The notes beneath the pieces are model-generated. The model was not told where the DNA came from. It worked only from the letters and a program-made list of their open reading frames with translations, and did no database searches. Shown in pieces: positions 55,829 through 64,000 of a stretch of 64,000 nt of DNA. Every line of letters starts with the position of its first letter. Position 1 is the first letter of the stretch. Made by a program: the position numbers and the translations under genes. The DNA comes from Acinetobacter sp. ANC 3813 (GTDB lineage Bacteria; Pseudomonadota; Gammaproteobacteria; Pseudomonadales; Moraxellaceae), in the NCBI RefSeq assembly GCF_002135435.1, contig NZ_NEGK01000007.1, positions 1 to 64,000 of the forward strand, given 5' to 3'.

Positions 55829-56757
55829 AAAATATTCTGATCATTGGAAAACGAGGCGGCATTCTGCAATGGTATGAAAATTTACTCGCCTCCGATCTCC
55901 CAAATCAAGAATATAATATTCAAGGTTTTGCGTTAAATCACAACAATAACTTTGAACGCGCAATCAAGAAACTCATTTCCAATAAAGATAAATATACGGC
56001 AAACCTGCTTAAAAAAAAGTTAGCAGGATTTCAGCCCGATCTGATTTTGATAGCAGATTTGTTTTACTTTAACGATTACTTGTTAAGTGCACTTGATGAA
56101 TCCTCAGCAAAAAAAGTGCATTGGATTGGTGATTTTTTCGATGAAAGACTGTTTAAATCTAAAGATGTAATTGATTTATATTGTTTTACAGACTCAAGCT
56201 TTGTCCAAGATGCGCAGAAAATCGGCTTAGAAAAAACTGCATACCTGCCATTGGCATTTAACCCTGATGTTTTCTTTGCCGATGAAACGCCCAAAAAAGA
56301 CCGTTTATTATTTATAGGCGCGTGGTCACAGGACCGTCAGGAATTAATTGAGCAGATTCCCGTGCCTTTAACGGTTTATGGCAAAGGCTGGCATCAGCTG
56401 CAAAAAGCGGATTGCATCATTCATCCTCACAATATCCCGCTGACTGAAGTTGCTCAATTATATCGGCAGCATAGATTTGTATTAAATGTCATCAATAAAA
56501 ATAACATTCGGCAAGGGATGAATATGCGCTGCTTTGAAGCGCCTGCATGCGGATGTATTTTAGTCAGTGAGTATGTTAAAGATTTAGAGCTTGTTTTTGA
56601 TATACAAGAAGAAATTATTTGTTTTTCGAATCCTGAAGAATTGAAAAACAAATTAAATCAACCCATAATTCGCTCAGAAGCAGGCTTAGCCAAAGTCCGC
56701 GAATCGCATACTTATGCTAAGAGAATTCAAACTTTAATTAGTTTAGTAAATAAATAA
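55825..56757 (+). CDS. CgeB-like glycosyltransferase
   Basis: 310-aa cytoplasmic protein of the glycosyltransferase group called CgeB / family-1-like: a Rossmann-type N half (MKNILIIGKRGGILQWYE) and a C half with the nucleotide-sugar region ending QGMNMRCFEAPACGCILVSEY. No signal or membrane segment. Four-nt overlap with the small membrane protein gene. The sugar cannot be told. Base composition is AT-richer than the core genes, as is usual for OC loci. Confidence 0.78.
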   Translation: MKNILIIGKRGGILQWYENLLASDLPNQEYNIQGFALNHNNNFERAIKKLISNKDKYTANLLKKKLAGFQPDLILIADLFYFNDYLLSALDESSAKKVHWIGDFFDERLFKSKDVIDLYCFTDSSFVQDAQKIGLEKTAYLPLAFNPDVFFADETPKKDRLLFIGAWSQDRQELIEQIPVPLTVYGKGWHQLQKADCIIHPHNIPLTEVAQLYRQHRFVLNVINKNNIRQGMNMRCFEAPACGCILVSEYVKDLELVFDIQEEIICFSNPEELKNKLNQPIIRSEAGLAKVRESHTYAKRIQTLISLVNK

Positions 56758-56793
56758 TTTTTGCTGCAGTCAAATTTTTAAAGGTTTTTTATT

Positions 56794-57807
56794 GTGTTCG
56801 TTAGCGTTATTGTTCCGAGCTATAATCATGCTCAATATCTTGAAGAAAGAATCAACAGTATTCTTAATCAGACCTACACTGATTTTGAAGTCATTCTGCT
56901 CGATGATCTCTCGCCTGACAATACAGCTGAAATTTTAGCAAAATATAAAACTCACCCAAAAGTTTCACATTGCATTATTAATGAGCAGAATTCGGGTTCT
57001 ACTTTCTATCAATGGAATAAAGGCATTGATTTAGCAAAAGGCGAATTGATCTGGATTGCTGAATCGGATGATACAGCTGATCCTCATTTTTTAGAGAAAC
57101 TTATTCCGCAGTTTGACCAGAACCAAAACTTAGTTTTAGCCTATTCACAATCCTACAAAATGAGTGCTGAAGGTGAGTTAACCGGCACATGGAAAGAGCA
57201 GACTGATCCAATTAATTCTGAAGAATTTGAAAATTCTTTTACCATGTCTGGTCTAAAATATATAGAAAAGTATTTAATCGATCAAAATACTGTCCCGAAT
57301 GCAAGTGGTGTAATCTTCAAAAAACAGACTTACATTGATGTCGGCAGAGCCAATCCTTCCCTGCGCTTCATTGGAGATTGGGAGATTTGGCTTAAGATTA
57401 TTTCTCAAGGTGAAATCTATTACTGCGCAGAATGTTTGAATTATTTTAGATATCATAATACCAGTGTCATTGCACAGGCTCGTCATAAAAAAGATCATTT
57501 TGAGGTCAGAAGACAAGTACTCTTATTCAGAAATGAAATTCAAGTATTCTTAAATTTGAATACAAATACAAATGTTCAGCATTTAACTGATTACAATCTT
57601 AAGCAAATTAAAAAGGAAAAGCGCAAAAATGCGTCTTTAGCCATTAGAAGACGCTATTATAAAAAAATCATTCCAACCAGCTTAACCGCATTGCAAACGG
57701 TTCCCCTGCCATTTGCCCCTATACTTGTTCTTAAATTGCTTTTACAGTTTCTATTGTCAGTCCTTGTTATTGCTCCAATTAAGACGATTCAGAGTATCTT
57801 TAAATAA
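56794..57807 (+). CDS. family 2 glycosyltransferase
   Basis: 337-aa GT2 enzyme with the A-fold start FVSVIVPSYNHAQYLEERINSILNQTY, the metal-binding ESDD and the D-W-E segment IGDWEIWLK. The C terminus holds hydrophobic helices (about residues 300-335), so it is membrane associated. The start is GTG at 56794. Lies in the OC-locus cluster; acceptor and donor unknown. Confidence 0.85.
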   Translation: MFVSVIVPSYNHAQYLEERINSILNQTYTDFEVILLDDLSPDNTAEILAKYKTHPKVSHCIINEQNSGSTFYQWNKGIDLAKGELIWIAESDDTADPHFLEKLIPQFDQNQNLVLAYSQSYKMSAEGELTGTWKEQTDPINSEEFENSFTMSGLKYIEKYLIDQNTVPNASGVIFKKQTYIDVGRANPSLRFIGDWEIWLKIISQGEIYYCAECLNYFRYHNTSVIAQARHKKDHFEVRRQVLLFRNEIQVFLNLNTNTNVQHLTDYNLKQIKKEKRKNASLAIRRRYYKKIIPTSLTALQTVPLPFAPILVLKLLLQFLLSVLVIAPIKTIQSIFK

Positions 57808-57837
57808 ATTTCATCAAAATTCCTAGGAATCAACATA

Positions 57838-59532
57838 ATGAAAAAATTCATTTTAACTCTGCAATCATTATATAGAGAGCATGGCAGTGTGGGGAAATTG
57901 TGGCAATTTTTCAGAAGATATTACAATAGCCATAGTTTCAAAGAAACAAAAAACTTTTGGAACAAAAAAATGACGCTGGTTCAATTAGAACAGTGGAATT
58001 TAAAAAAGAATAAGAAAGTTATTATTTTTGCAACCAAGCATACAATTTTCATAACTGAGCTGATTAAGAAATGCTTAGAACAGGCTAAAATTGACTATCA
58101 AGTCTATTACGAAAATTATCCTAAGAATTTTAATGATGATTTATACATAATCATTTGTCCGCAATTTTTTAAAAAATTTCCTGACTGCTATATCGCATTT
58201 CAGTTGGAACAAACTGTTTCAGATCGCTGGTTTTCAGAAAATCAGCTTGAAAAATTAAAAAATGCAATATTAGTTGCTGACTACTCTATTACCAATATTC
58301 AATATTTATCAAAATCTATTCCTGTTTCAAGCTTATATTATTTACCTATATCGGCAACACCTCTGATTGAAGATAGTCACACATATGAATATGACGTCTT
58401 ATTTTATGGTGATACAAATAATGAACGTAGAAAAGCTTATATTTCAGAGATCAGCAAACATTTTAAAGTTAAAATTATTAATAATTCATTTGGTCAAGAT
58501 ATTTGGAACTATATAAAGAAAAGTAAGGTTATTCTTAATATTCATTATTATGAAAATGCTTTGCTTGAAACTACAAGAATATATGAGTGCTTATCTAATG
58601 ACGCATTAATTATTTCAGAAAAAAGTTCTGATTTCGAATCATATACAGATCTAGAAAATCTAGTCGATTTTGTTGAAATTGATAATATTCAAGAAATGAT
58701 TCATAAAATCAGTTTCTGGTTAAATTCACCCAACGACTTCACAGAGCGAAAGAAAGCAATCCAAGCATTTAAAAATAAGAAACAAACACAGTTTGATTTT
58801 TATTTTAACCGCCTACTCCTGTCATTGGATATCATCGACTTTGATACGATGTATAACCGTACATCAGAAACTTTCAATCCCTTAGAAAACTTTTGGTGTT
58901 TAGGTTTACCTGAATATTCGGATCGAAGTAATGCCTTTGAAGAAGAATTAGCGAAGTACAATAAAATTTCAAAATTTTCTGGACTTAGACATCAGATTCC
59001 TTGGATTGGCTGCGGGTTAAGCTACAAGTACATGATGAAGTTCGCTCAGCAGCATGGCTATACAGATGTCACTATCTGCGAAGATGATGTTCTGCTGCCG
59101 GCTAATTTAGATAAAAAGCTTAATAGCATTCATGCAAAATTAAATGGGCCTGATTGTCAGTGGGATCTATTCTCTGGCCACGTCACTGATTTAGACCAAA
59201 CAGCTTCTGTACAAAAAAATGGAAGTGATGAGTTTTTCAAATATATAAATCTGAATAAAACGACTGGCATGGTGTTTAATATTTATAATCAGTCAATTTA
59301 TGACTATATTATTCAATGGGATTATCGCAATAGAAGCCTCAAAAACAATGCTATTGATCGATACATAGAAAATAAAAGTAATTTAGCAGTGGTAACGACT
59401 GTCCCATACTTAGTGCATCATAAAGAAAATATACATACCACTTTATGGAACAGAAAAAAGGATTTATTTTCTTATGAAAATATGACCAAATCCAGCCTAA
59501 ATCTAATAGAAGAAAAAATGAGAAAAAATTAA
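57838..59532 (+). CDS. two-domain glycosyltransferase (CgeB-like plus GT25-like)
   Basis: 564-aa protein in which two sugar-transfer folds look fused. The N part (about residues 50-330) is CgeB-like (YEYDVLFYGDTNNERRKAY and TTRIYECLSNDALIISE). The C part (about 345-560) resembles family 25 glycosyltransferases of LPS synthesis: LRHQIPWIGCGLSYKYMM, then an acidic EDD at about 415-417 and a late HHKENIHTT. The composition is very AT-rich, pointing to transfer. It is the last plus-strand gene of the cluster. A bifunctional enzyme is inferred, not shown. Confidence 0.7.
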   Translation: MKKFILTLQSLYREHGSVGKLWQFFRRYYNSHSFKETKNFWNKKMTLVQLEQWNLKKNKKVIIFATKHTIFITELIKKCLEQAKIDYQVYYENYPKNFNDDLYIIICPQFFKKFPDCYIAFQLEQTVSDRWFSENQLEKLKNAILVADYSITNIQYLSKSIPVSSLYYLPISATPLIEDSHTYEYDVLFYGDTNNERRKAYISEISKHFKVKIINNSFGQDIWNYIKKSKVILNIHYYENALLETTRIYECLSNDALIISEKSSDFESYTDLENLVDFVEIDNIQEMIHKISFWLNSPNDFTERKKAIQAFKNKKQTQFDFYFNRLLLSLDIIDFDTMYNRTSETFNPLENFWCLGLPEYSDRSNAFEEELAKYNKISKFSGLRHQIPWIGCGLSYKYMMKFAQQHGYTDVTICEDDVLLPANLDKKLNSIHAKLNGPDCQWDLFSGHVTDLDQTASVQKNGSDEFFKYINLNKTTGMVFNIYNQSIYDYIIQWDYRNRSLKNNAIDRYIENKSNLAVVTTVPYLVHHKENIHTTLWNRKKDLFSYENMTKSSLNLIEEKMRKN

Positions 59533-59538
59533 CGATCT

Positions 59539-59580
59539 AAAGCAGCTGCATGGAATTGTGTATGCAGCTGCTTTTATTTT
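59539..59580. terminator. terminator between the glycosyltransferase gene and rmlC
   Basis: Perfect 13-bp stem AAAGCAGCTGCAT / ATGCAGCTGCTTT with a 10-nt loop, followed by a T-rich tract, between convergent genes. The left end of the tract touches the rmlC stop. Confidence 0.85.
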
Positions 59581-60124
59581 AAAAAGGCTTCGCTTCTTTA
59601 TCCTTATCACTCACCAGCACTTCATCAAGTTCAGCTAAAGGCCAATCAATTGCAAGCGTAGGGTCATTCCAAATAATCGCCCCTTCACTTTCTTTGTTAT
59701 AGTAATTGGTGGTTTTATACAAAAACTGAGTATTATCTTCCAAAGCAATAAAACCATGCGCAAAACCTTCTGGAATCCAGAACATGGTTTTATTTTCTGC
59801 GCTTAACTCAACGCCAACCCATTGCCCATAGGTTTTAGAATCTGGTCGAATATCAACAGCAACATCCCATACTCTACCTTGAACAACACGTACAAGTTTT
59901 CCTTGGGCATGTGGCGCATTCTGAAAATGCAGGCCGCGCAATACACCTTTTTGTGAAAGTGAATGATTGTCCTGCACAAAGACAGGAACTGGCAAATTGA
60001 GTTCAGTTAATGCCTGCTCAAAACGCTGCTGATTAAAGCTTTCCATGAACCAGCCGCGATCGTCACCAAATACATTCGGATGAAGAATTAAAAGGCCTTC
60101 AATTTTAGTCGTTTCTACTTTCAC
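59579..60124 (-). CDS. rmlC: dTDP-4-dehydrorhamnose 3,5-epimerase
   Basis: Third enzyme of dTDP-L-rhamnose synthesis. The 181-aa jelly-roll protein has the family blocks [35 protein letters not shown] with its catalytic His, and [11 protein letters not shown]. Its start is GTG at 60124, overlapping the rmlA stop (GTGA). Last gene of rmlBDAC. Confidence 0.96.
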   Translation of the reverse strand: MKVETTKIEGLLILHPNVFGDDRGWFMESFNQQRFEQALTELNLPVPVFVQDNHSLSQKGVLRGLHFQNAPHAQGKLVRVVQGRVWDVAVDIRPDSKTYGQWVGVELSAENKTMFWIPEGFAHGFIALEDNTQFLYKTTNYYNKESEGAIIWNDPTLAIDWPLAELDEVLVSDKDKEAKPF

Positions 60125-61005
60125 TTCGCTTCATCCAGCAATTTATAAAGATATTGTCCGTATTCGGTTTTCTTTAATGCATCCGCACTTTCAGCTAATT
60201 TCTCTTTAGAAATCCAGCCTTGATTGAAACCAATTTCTTCCAGACATGCCACTTTCAAAGACTGGCGCTTTTCAACCGTATACACAAATTGACCTGCTTC
60301 CAGCAAAGATTCATGCGTACCAGTATCCAACCAAGCAAAACCGCGACCAAGCAATTCTACATTTAAAGAACCATCTTTCAGATAAGCATTGTTAATATCC
60401 GTGATTTCAAGCTCACCGCGCGCCGAAGGCTTCACTTGTTTTGCAAATTCCACTACGCGGCTATCATAAAAATACAAACCTGTTACTGCATAATTCGACT
60501 TCGGCTGCACAGGCTTCTCTTCAATACTCAGCACACGCCCGTCTTGGTCAAACTCTACAACGCCAAAACGCTCTGGATCTGTAACGTGATAGCCGAATAC
60601 TGTTGCACCATGTTCACGTGCATCTGCAGCTTCCAATTGCTTGCTGAAACTCTGACCATAATAGATGTTATCGCCCAGAATTAAACAAACATTATCCTGT
60701 CCAATAAACTCTTCGCCAATCAGAAAAGCTTGCGCCAATCCATCTGGAGACGGCTGAACTTTGTAACTTAACTCAATGCCGAATTGAGAGCCATCGCCGA
60801 GCAGCTTTTCATAATTAGGCAAGTCTTCTGGAGTAGAAATAACCAACACTTCGCGAATGCCAGCCAGCATCAGCACTGAAAGTGGATAATAAATCATCGG
60901 CTTATCATAAATAGGCAGCATCTGCTTTGATACGCCCTTTGTAATAGGATGCAGCCGTGTGCCTGAACCGCCAGCTAAAATAATGCCTTTACGTTTTGTA
61001 CTCAT
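60121..61005 (-). CDS. rmlA: glucose-1-phosphate thymidylyltransferase
   Basis: First enzyme of dTDP-L-rhamnose synthesis; makes dTDP-glucose. The start ATG at 61005 gives [20 protein letters not shown], the usual front with the nucleotide-binding GGSGTRL loop; it overlaps the rmlD stop by 4 nt. The frame to 61050 runs into rmlD and is not used. 294 aa, normal length. Further motifs: [14 protein letters not shown] and LGDNIYYG. Confidence 0.97.
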   Translation of the reverse strand: MSTKRKGIILAGGSGTRLHPITKGVSKQMLPIYDKPMIYYPLSVLMLAGIREVLVISTPEDLPNYEKLLGDGSQFGIELSYKVQPSPDGLAQAFLIGEEFIGQDNVCLILGDNIYYGQSFSKQLEAADAREHGATVFGYHVTDPERFGVVEFDQDGRVLSIEEKPVQPKSNYAVTGLYFYDSRVVEFAKQVKPSARGELEITDINNAYLKDGSLNVELLGRGFAWLDTGTHESLLEAGQFVYTVEKRQSLKVACLEEIGFNQGWISKEKLAESADALKKTEYGQYLYKLLDEAK

Positions 61006-61895
61006 TGATTTAACAACTCCATTAATGTTCTTTGCACGCCCAACTGCCAATCCGGTAAGTGCAACTGGAAAGCGCTTTGAAGTTTTTGGTTATTCAGTCT
61101 GGAATTATGCGGTCTGCTTGCCGGTGTCGGATAGGCTTCAGTCGGAATAGGATTTACTTTCGCTACAGCTAACTCAGCACCTGACAGCTTCGCTTGCTCG
61201 AACACATAATTTGCATAATCAAACCACGATGTTTCGCCGCTTGCGACCAAATGATAGATGCCTGATTTAGAAGAATCCCTCATCACCTGAGGAATTACTT
61301 GAGCTGTAATATCCGCAATCAGCTCAGCAGATGTCGGTGCGCCAATCTGGTCGTCAATAATTGACAGCTCTTCCCGTTGCTGCGCCAAATTCAGCATGGT
61401 TTTCAAAAAATTTTTGCCTTTTGCGGCATAAACCCATGAAGTTCTGAAAATAAGATATTTACAGCCTGAAGCTGCAATCGCCTGTTCGCCCTGCGCTTTA
61501 GTTTGTCCATATACATTGATCGGATCAACCTCATGCGACTCTAAAAATGCTGTTTGCCCCTGTCCATTAAACACATAGTCTGTTGAATAATGCACCAGCA
61601 AAGCGCCTGTTTCTAAACAGGCTTCCGCAACACTTTGCACCGCATGAAAATTAATACACTGCGCCAAGCCTTGTTCAGTTTCCGCCAAATCTACCGCAGT
61701 ATACGCGCTCGCATTGACAACAACATCAGGCTGAAGCTTCAAGATAGTCTCTTTTACCGCGTCCGGCTGAGACATATCCCCTTGCAGGCCTTGTGCGCCA
61801 TGACGATCCAAGGCAATAACCTCACCCAAAGGGGCGAGCGCACGCTGCAGTTCCCAGCCTACTTGGCCATTTTTCCCGAGCAGTAAAATTTTCAT
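61002..61895 (-). CDS. rmlD: dTDP-4-dehydrorhamnose reductase
   Basis: Last enzyme of dTDP-L-rhamnose synthesis. The 297-aa SDR-type protein has the NAD(P) loop [10 protein letters not shown], the YSTDYVFNG block, and the catalytic Tyr/Lys in [11 protein letters not shown]. Overlaps rmlB and rmlA by 4 nt each. Confidence 0.96.
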   Translation of the reverse strand: MKILLLGKNGQVGWELQRALAPLGEVIALDRHGAQGLQGDMSQPDAVKETILKLQPDVVVNASAYTAVDLAETEQGLAQCINFHAVQSVAEACLETGALLVHYSTDYVFNGQGQTAFLESHEVDPINVYGQTKAQGEQAIAASGCKYLIFRTSWVYAAKGKNFLKTMLNLAQQREELSIIDDQIGAPTSAELIADITAQVIPQVMRDSSKSGIYHLVASGETSWFDYANYVFEQAKLSGAELAVAKVNPIPTEAYPTPASRPHNSRLNNQKLQSAFQLHLPDWQLGVQRTLMELLNQ

Positions 61896-62965
61896 GGCTG
61901 GTCCTGATACTGTTTATTCAGCCAGCTCTGATATTCACCGCTTTGCACATGCTCAACCCATTCTGTATTGCTCAAGTACCACTCTACTGTTTTCCTTAGA
62001 CCTGTTTCAAAAGACTCTTCAGGAACCCAATTCAATTCATTTTTAATTTTTGAAGCATCAATTGCATAACGCACGTCATGCCCTGGACGGTCTTTGACAT
62101 AGGTAATCAAATCTTTATAGATGCTAATACCAGCAGGCTTATTTGGCGCAAGCTCTTCCAGCAATTCACAAATGCCGTGCACAACGTCAATATTGGCTTT
62201 TTCATTGTGACCGCCAATATTATATGTTTCACCGACAGCCCCCTCAGTAACCACTTTATAAAGTGCGCGGGCATGATCTTCAACAAATAGCCAATCACGA
62301 ATTTGCTGGCCATTGCCGTACACAGGAAGCGGTTTCCCTTGAAGTGCATTTAAAATCATCAAAGGAATCAGCTTTTCAGGAAAGTGGAATGGTCCATAAT
62401 TATTTGAACAATTGGTTACCACCACAGGCAGCCCATAAGTGCGGTTCCATGCCCGGACTAAATGATCCGAACTGGCCTTACTCGCTGAATAAGGTGAGCT
62501 TGGCGCATAAGATGTGGTTTCAGTAAATAAATCCGTTGTACCTTCTAAATCGCCATACACTTCATCTGTAGAAATATGATGGAAACGGAAATTGCTTTTA
62601 CCCTCTTCTCCCAGTTCATTCCAGTACTGGCGCGATGCTTCGAGTAAATGATAGGTTCCGATAATATTGGTTTCTAAAAAGGCATAAGGGCCCGTAATCG
62701 AACGGTCTACGTGTGATTCGGCAGCCAAATGCATCACAGCATCAGGTTTAAATTCTTGAAAGATTTGGTCGAGTGCCGCACGGTCGCAAATGTCCGTTTG
62801 GCTGAATTGATAGCGGGCACTGTCACTTACAGATAAGAGTGATTCTAAATTGCCTGCATAGGTAAGTTTGTCAACATTGATCACTTCATTATTAGTATTT
62901 TGAATGATATGGCGAATTACGGCTGAACCAATAAAACCAGCACCACCTGTCACTAAAATTCGCAT
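61892..62965 (-). CDS. rmlB: dTDP-glucose 4,6-dehydratase
   Basis: Second enzyme of dTDP-L-rhamnose synthesis, and first gene of the rmlBDAC operon. The 357-aa SDR protein has the NAD loop [10 protein letters not shown], the catalytic STDEVYGDL, and YSASKASSD with the active-site Tyr/Lys. A promoter should lie in the 162-nt gap to the ELM1-like gene. The set supplies dTDP-rhamnose to the local glycosyltransferases. Confidence 0.97.
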   Translation of the reverse strand: MRILVTGGAGFIGSAVIRHIIQNTNNEVINVDKLTYAGNLESLLSVSDSARYQFSQTDICDRAALDQIFQEFKPDAVMHLAAESHVDRSITGPYAFLETNIIGTYHLLEASRQYWNELGEEGKSNFRFHHISTDEVYGDLEGTTDLFTETTSYAPSSPYSASKASSDHLVRAWNRTYGLPVVVTNCSNNYGPFHFPEKLIPLMILNALQGKPLPVYGNGQQIRDWLFVEDHARALYKVVTEGAVGETYNIGGHNEKANIDVVHGICELLEELAPNKPAGISIYKDLITYVKDRPGHDVRYAIDASKIKNELNWVPEESFETGLRKTVEWYLSNTEWVEHVQSGEYQSWLNKQYQDQP

Positions 62966-63127
62966 GTATAAAAACTACCCAAAAATATTTTGTCGTAATT
63001 TTATCATCTAAATTTTTAAATTACTGCTATTACAACGAATTAAAAGCAATGCTTGTACAAAATTCATATGCACTAAAACACCGCTTTTTAGCCTCTATTC
63101 AATTCAAAATTAATGCAGATCACAGCA

Positions 63128-64000
63128 TCAACGATCTAAAGCTTGCAGAAAGATTTGCTTTAAATGCTGTTTATGATCAATGCTCGCGCTATTTTTCAAA
63201 AACACTTCATAGATGCGGCTGCTTTCAGTCAAATCTACAAATTCTTTAATTTTTTCATAATAATCTACGAATTGTTGGCTGAGATTAGTATCCGAAAAGC
63301 ACGGCACGATTAATTTTTTTTCCGCCATCACGCACTCACTCACCATTGATGTTGAATCTGGCGAACAAAGAATATAATCGGCGGCATAAATTAAATCTTG
63401 AATCGGTGTTTGATTTCCCTCGCCCACTAAAATTAAATGTGTATTGGGCTGATCGGCCAAAGCCTTAAGCTTAGCCTCAAAGGCTGGCGATGTGCGACGG
63501 GATGTCGTGATAAAAATCTGATCATTGGGTGCGTGCGCATGAATCTCTTGAATCATGGCGACCCAATGCTCTGCAGCGCCAATTTTCACATCTTGCGTAT
63601 CAGCGCCAATTAAAACACTCCAGCAATGCAGACTGTTCACATCGATCTTTAAAGATTTCCGCGCTTGAGCAATATCCTGCTGTAAGTTAAAACTGATTAA
63701 TTTATTAGGCGCTACAGGATAATAAACATATGGCAGACAATGCTGCTTAGCCTCATCAATGGTAAAAACCAAATCATAAGCAGAGGGCGGCATGCCTCTT
63801 AAAGAGGTTGCGATAATATTTTTGACTGATCTGTTTTGATACGTCAATCCGAACTTAAGCAAAGCATTCGGCAGCAGCGTATCACCGCCTGCAGACACGA
63901 TATATTGAACATTCTGTTTGGCGCTTAAATGCTGTATTTGCTCAGTTGATATAAAATGTTTCAGCATCCAAAATTTCGGCAGCCATGAATAGGCTTTTTT
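63128..64000 (-). CDS. ELM1-like family protein, partial at the window edge
   Basis: The frame stays open to 64000 (extra residues KKAYSWLPKFW precede the first in-window Met), so the gene continues to the right and its start is not seen. The visible 290 residues resemble the mitochondrial-fission ELM1 family: SAGGDTLLPNAL, the LIGADTQDVKIG segment, FITTSRRT and YILCSPDSTSMVSECVMAEKK. Such bacterial proteins are found in glycan clusters and have a GT-B-like fold; the function is not proven. It is the gene before rmlB on the same strand. Confidence 0.7.
   Translation of the reverse strand, partial: KKAYSWLPKFWMLKHFISTEQIQHLSAKQNVQYIVSAGGDTLLPNALLKFGLTYQNRSVKNIIATSLRGMPPSAYDLVFTIDEAKQHCLPYVYYPVAPNKLISFNLQQDIAQARKSLKIDVNSLHCWSVLIGADTQDVKIGAAEHWVAMIQEIHAHAPNDQIFITTSRRTSPAFEAKLKALADQPNTHLILVGEGNQTPIQDLIYAADYILCSPDSTSMVSECVMAEKKLIVPCFSDTNLSQQFVDYYEKIKEFVDLTESSRIYEVFLKNSASIDHKQHLKQIFLQALDR

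Overview
The window looks like a chromosomal segment of an Acinetobacter species (Gammaproteobacteria, Moraxellaceae). Pointers are low-to-moderate GC, a trpA-accD-folC-dedD-like block, a BaeSR pair close to the Acinetobacter form, tandem acyl-CoA dehydrogenases, a ZnuD-type zinc receptor behind a Zur-like palindrome, and an outer-core lipooligosaccharide (OC) locus beside aspS. The species cannot be named from the sequence alone.

Layout. 0.2-2.5 kb: a yfiRNB-like c-di-GMP signalling operon. 2.6-3.0 kb: four tRNA genes (Pro, His, Arg, Pro) on the minus strand. 3.2-9.0 kb: nadA, argJ, a small secreted protein and secA. 9.3-11.8 kb: 1-Cys peroxiredoxin, a repeat-bearing gap with a possible small RNA, then a metallo-hydrolase/phosphatase pair. 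11.8-15.8 kb: coupled trpA-accD-folC-SPOR operon. 16-20.8 kb: AraC regulator, ferritin-like hydrolase, DUF2804, DUF1543 and CPBP protease genes lying between trpA and trpFB. 21-22.8 kb: trpFB. 23-25.8 kb: cobalamin riboswitch, btuB-like receptor and PduO adenosyltransferase. 26-32.4 kb: GDPD, META lipoprotein, desaturase, cupin, SelO, L,D-transpeptidase, YjbR and an orphan SUKH protein. 32.6-40 kb: aromatic amino acid permease, alpha/beta hydrolase, large lipoprotein, baeRS and a divergent Spy-like lipoprotein. 40.3-44.1 kb: two acyl-CoA dehydrogenases. 44.2-45.9 kb: a decayed patch with a frameshifted Hint-domain gene and a paiB pseudogene. 46-52.3 kb: psiE, RcnB-like protein, phospholipase-D-like protein, znuD and DUF4184. 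52.5-64 kb: aspS, then an acyltransferase, four sugar-transfer-type genes, rmlBDAC and an ELM1-like gene cut by the window edge.

How the genes work together. The yfiRNB products would form one envelope-stress to c-di-GMP circuit. trpA/B/F, accD, folC, argJ and nadA are biosynthetic housekeeping genes, several joined by 4-nt start/stop overlaps. The B12 receptor and adenosyltransferase serve cobalamin uptake and activation. BaeSR and its divergent duplicated lipoprotein look like an envelope-stress sensor with a periplasmic effector. The last 10 kb should build and decorate a rhamnose-containing surface glycan.

Most notable signals: a Hint-domain orphan whose frame is broken at an 8-A run (a possible slippage site); a paiB gene killed by one stop codon; a perfect 29-bp inverted repeat with a 4-nt loop; three perfect DnaA boxes within 61 bp between selO and an L,D-transpeptidase gene; a Spy-like lipoprotein with an internal duplication next to baeSR; and a two-domain CgeB/GT25-like glycosyltransferase. 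No CRISPR array, prophage or intact insertion sequence was seen.
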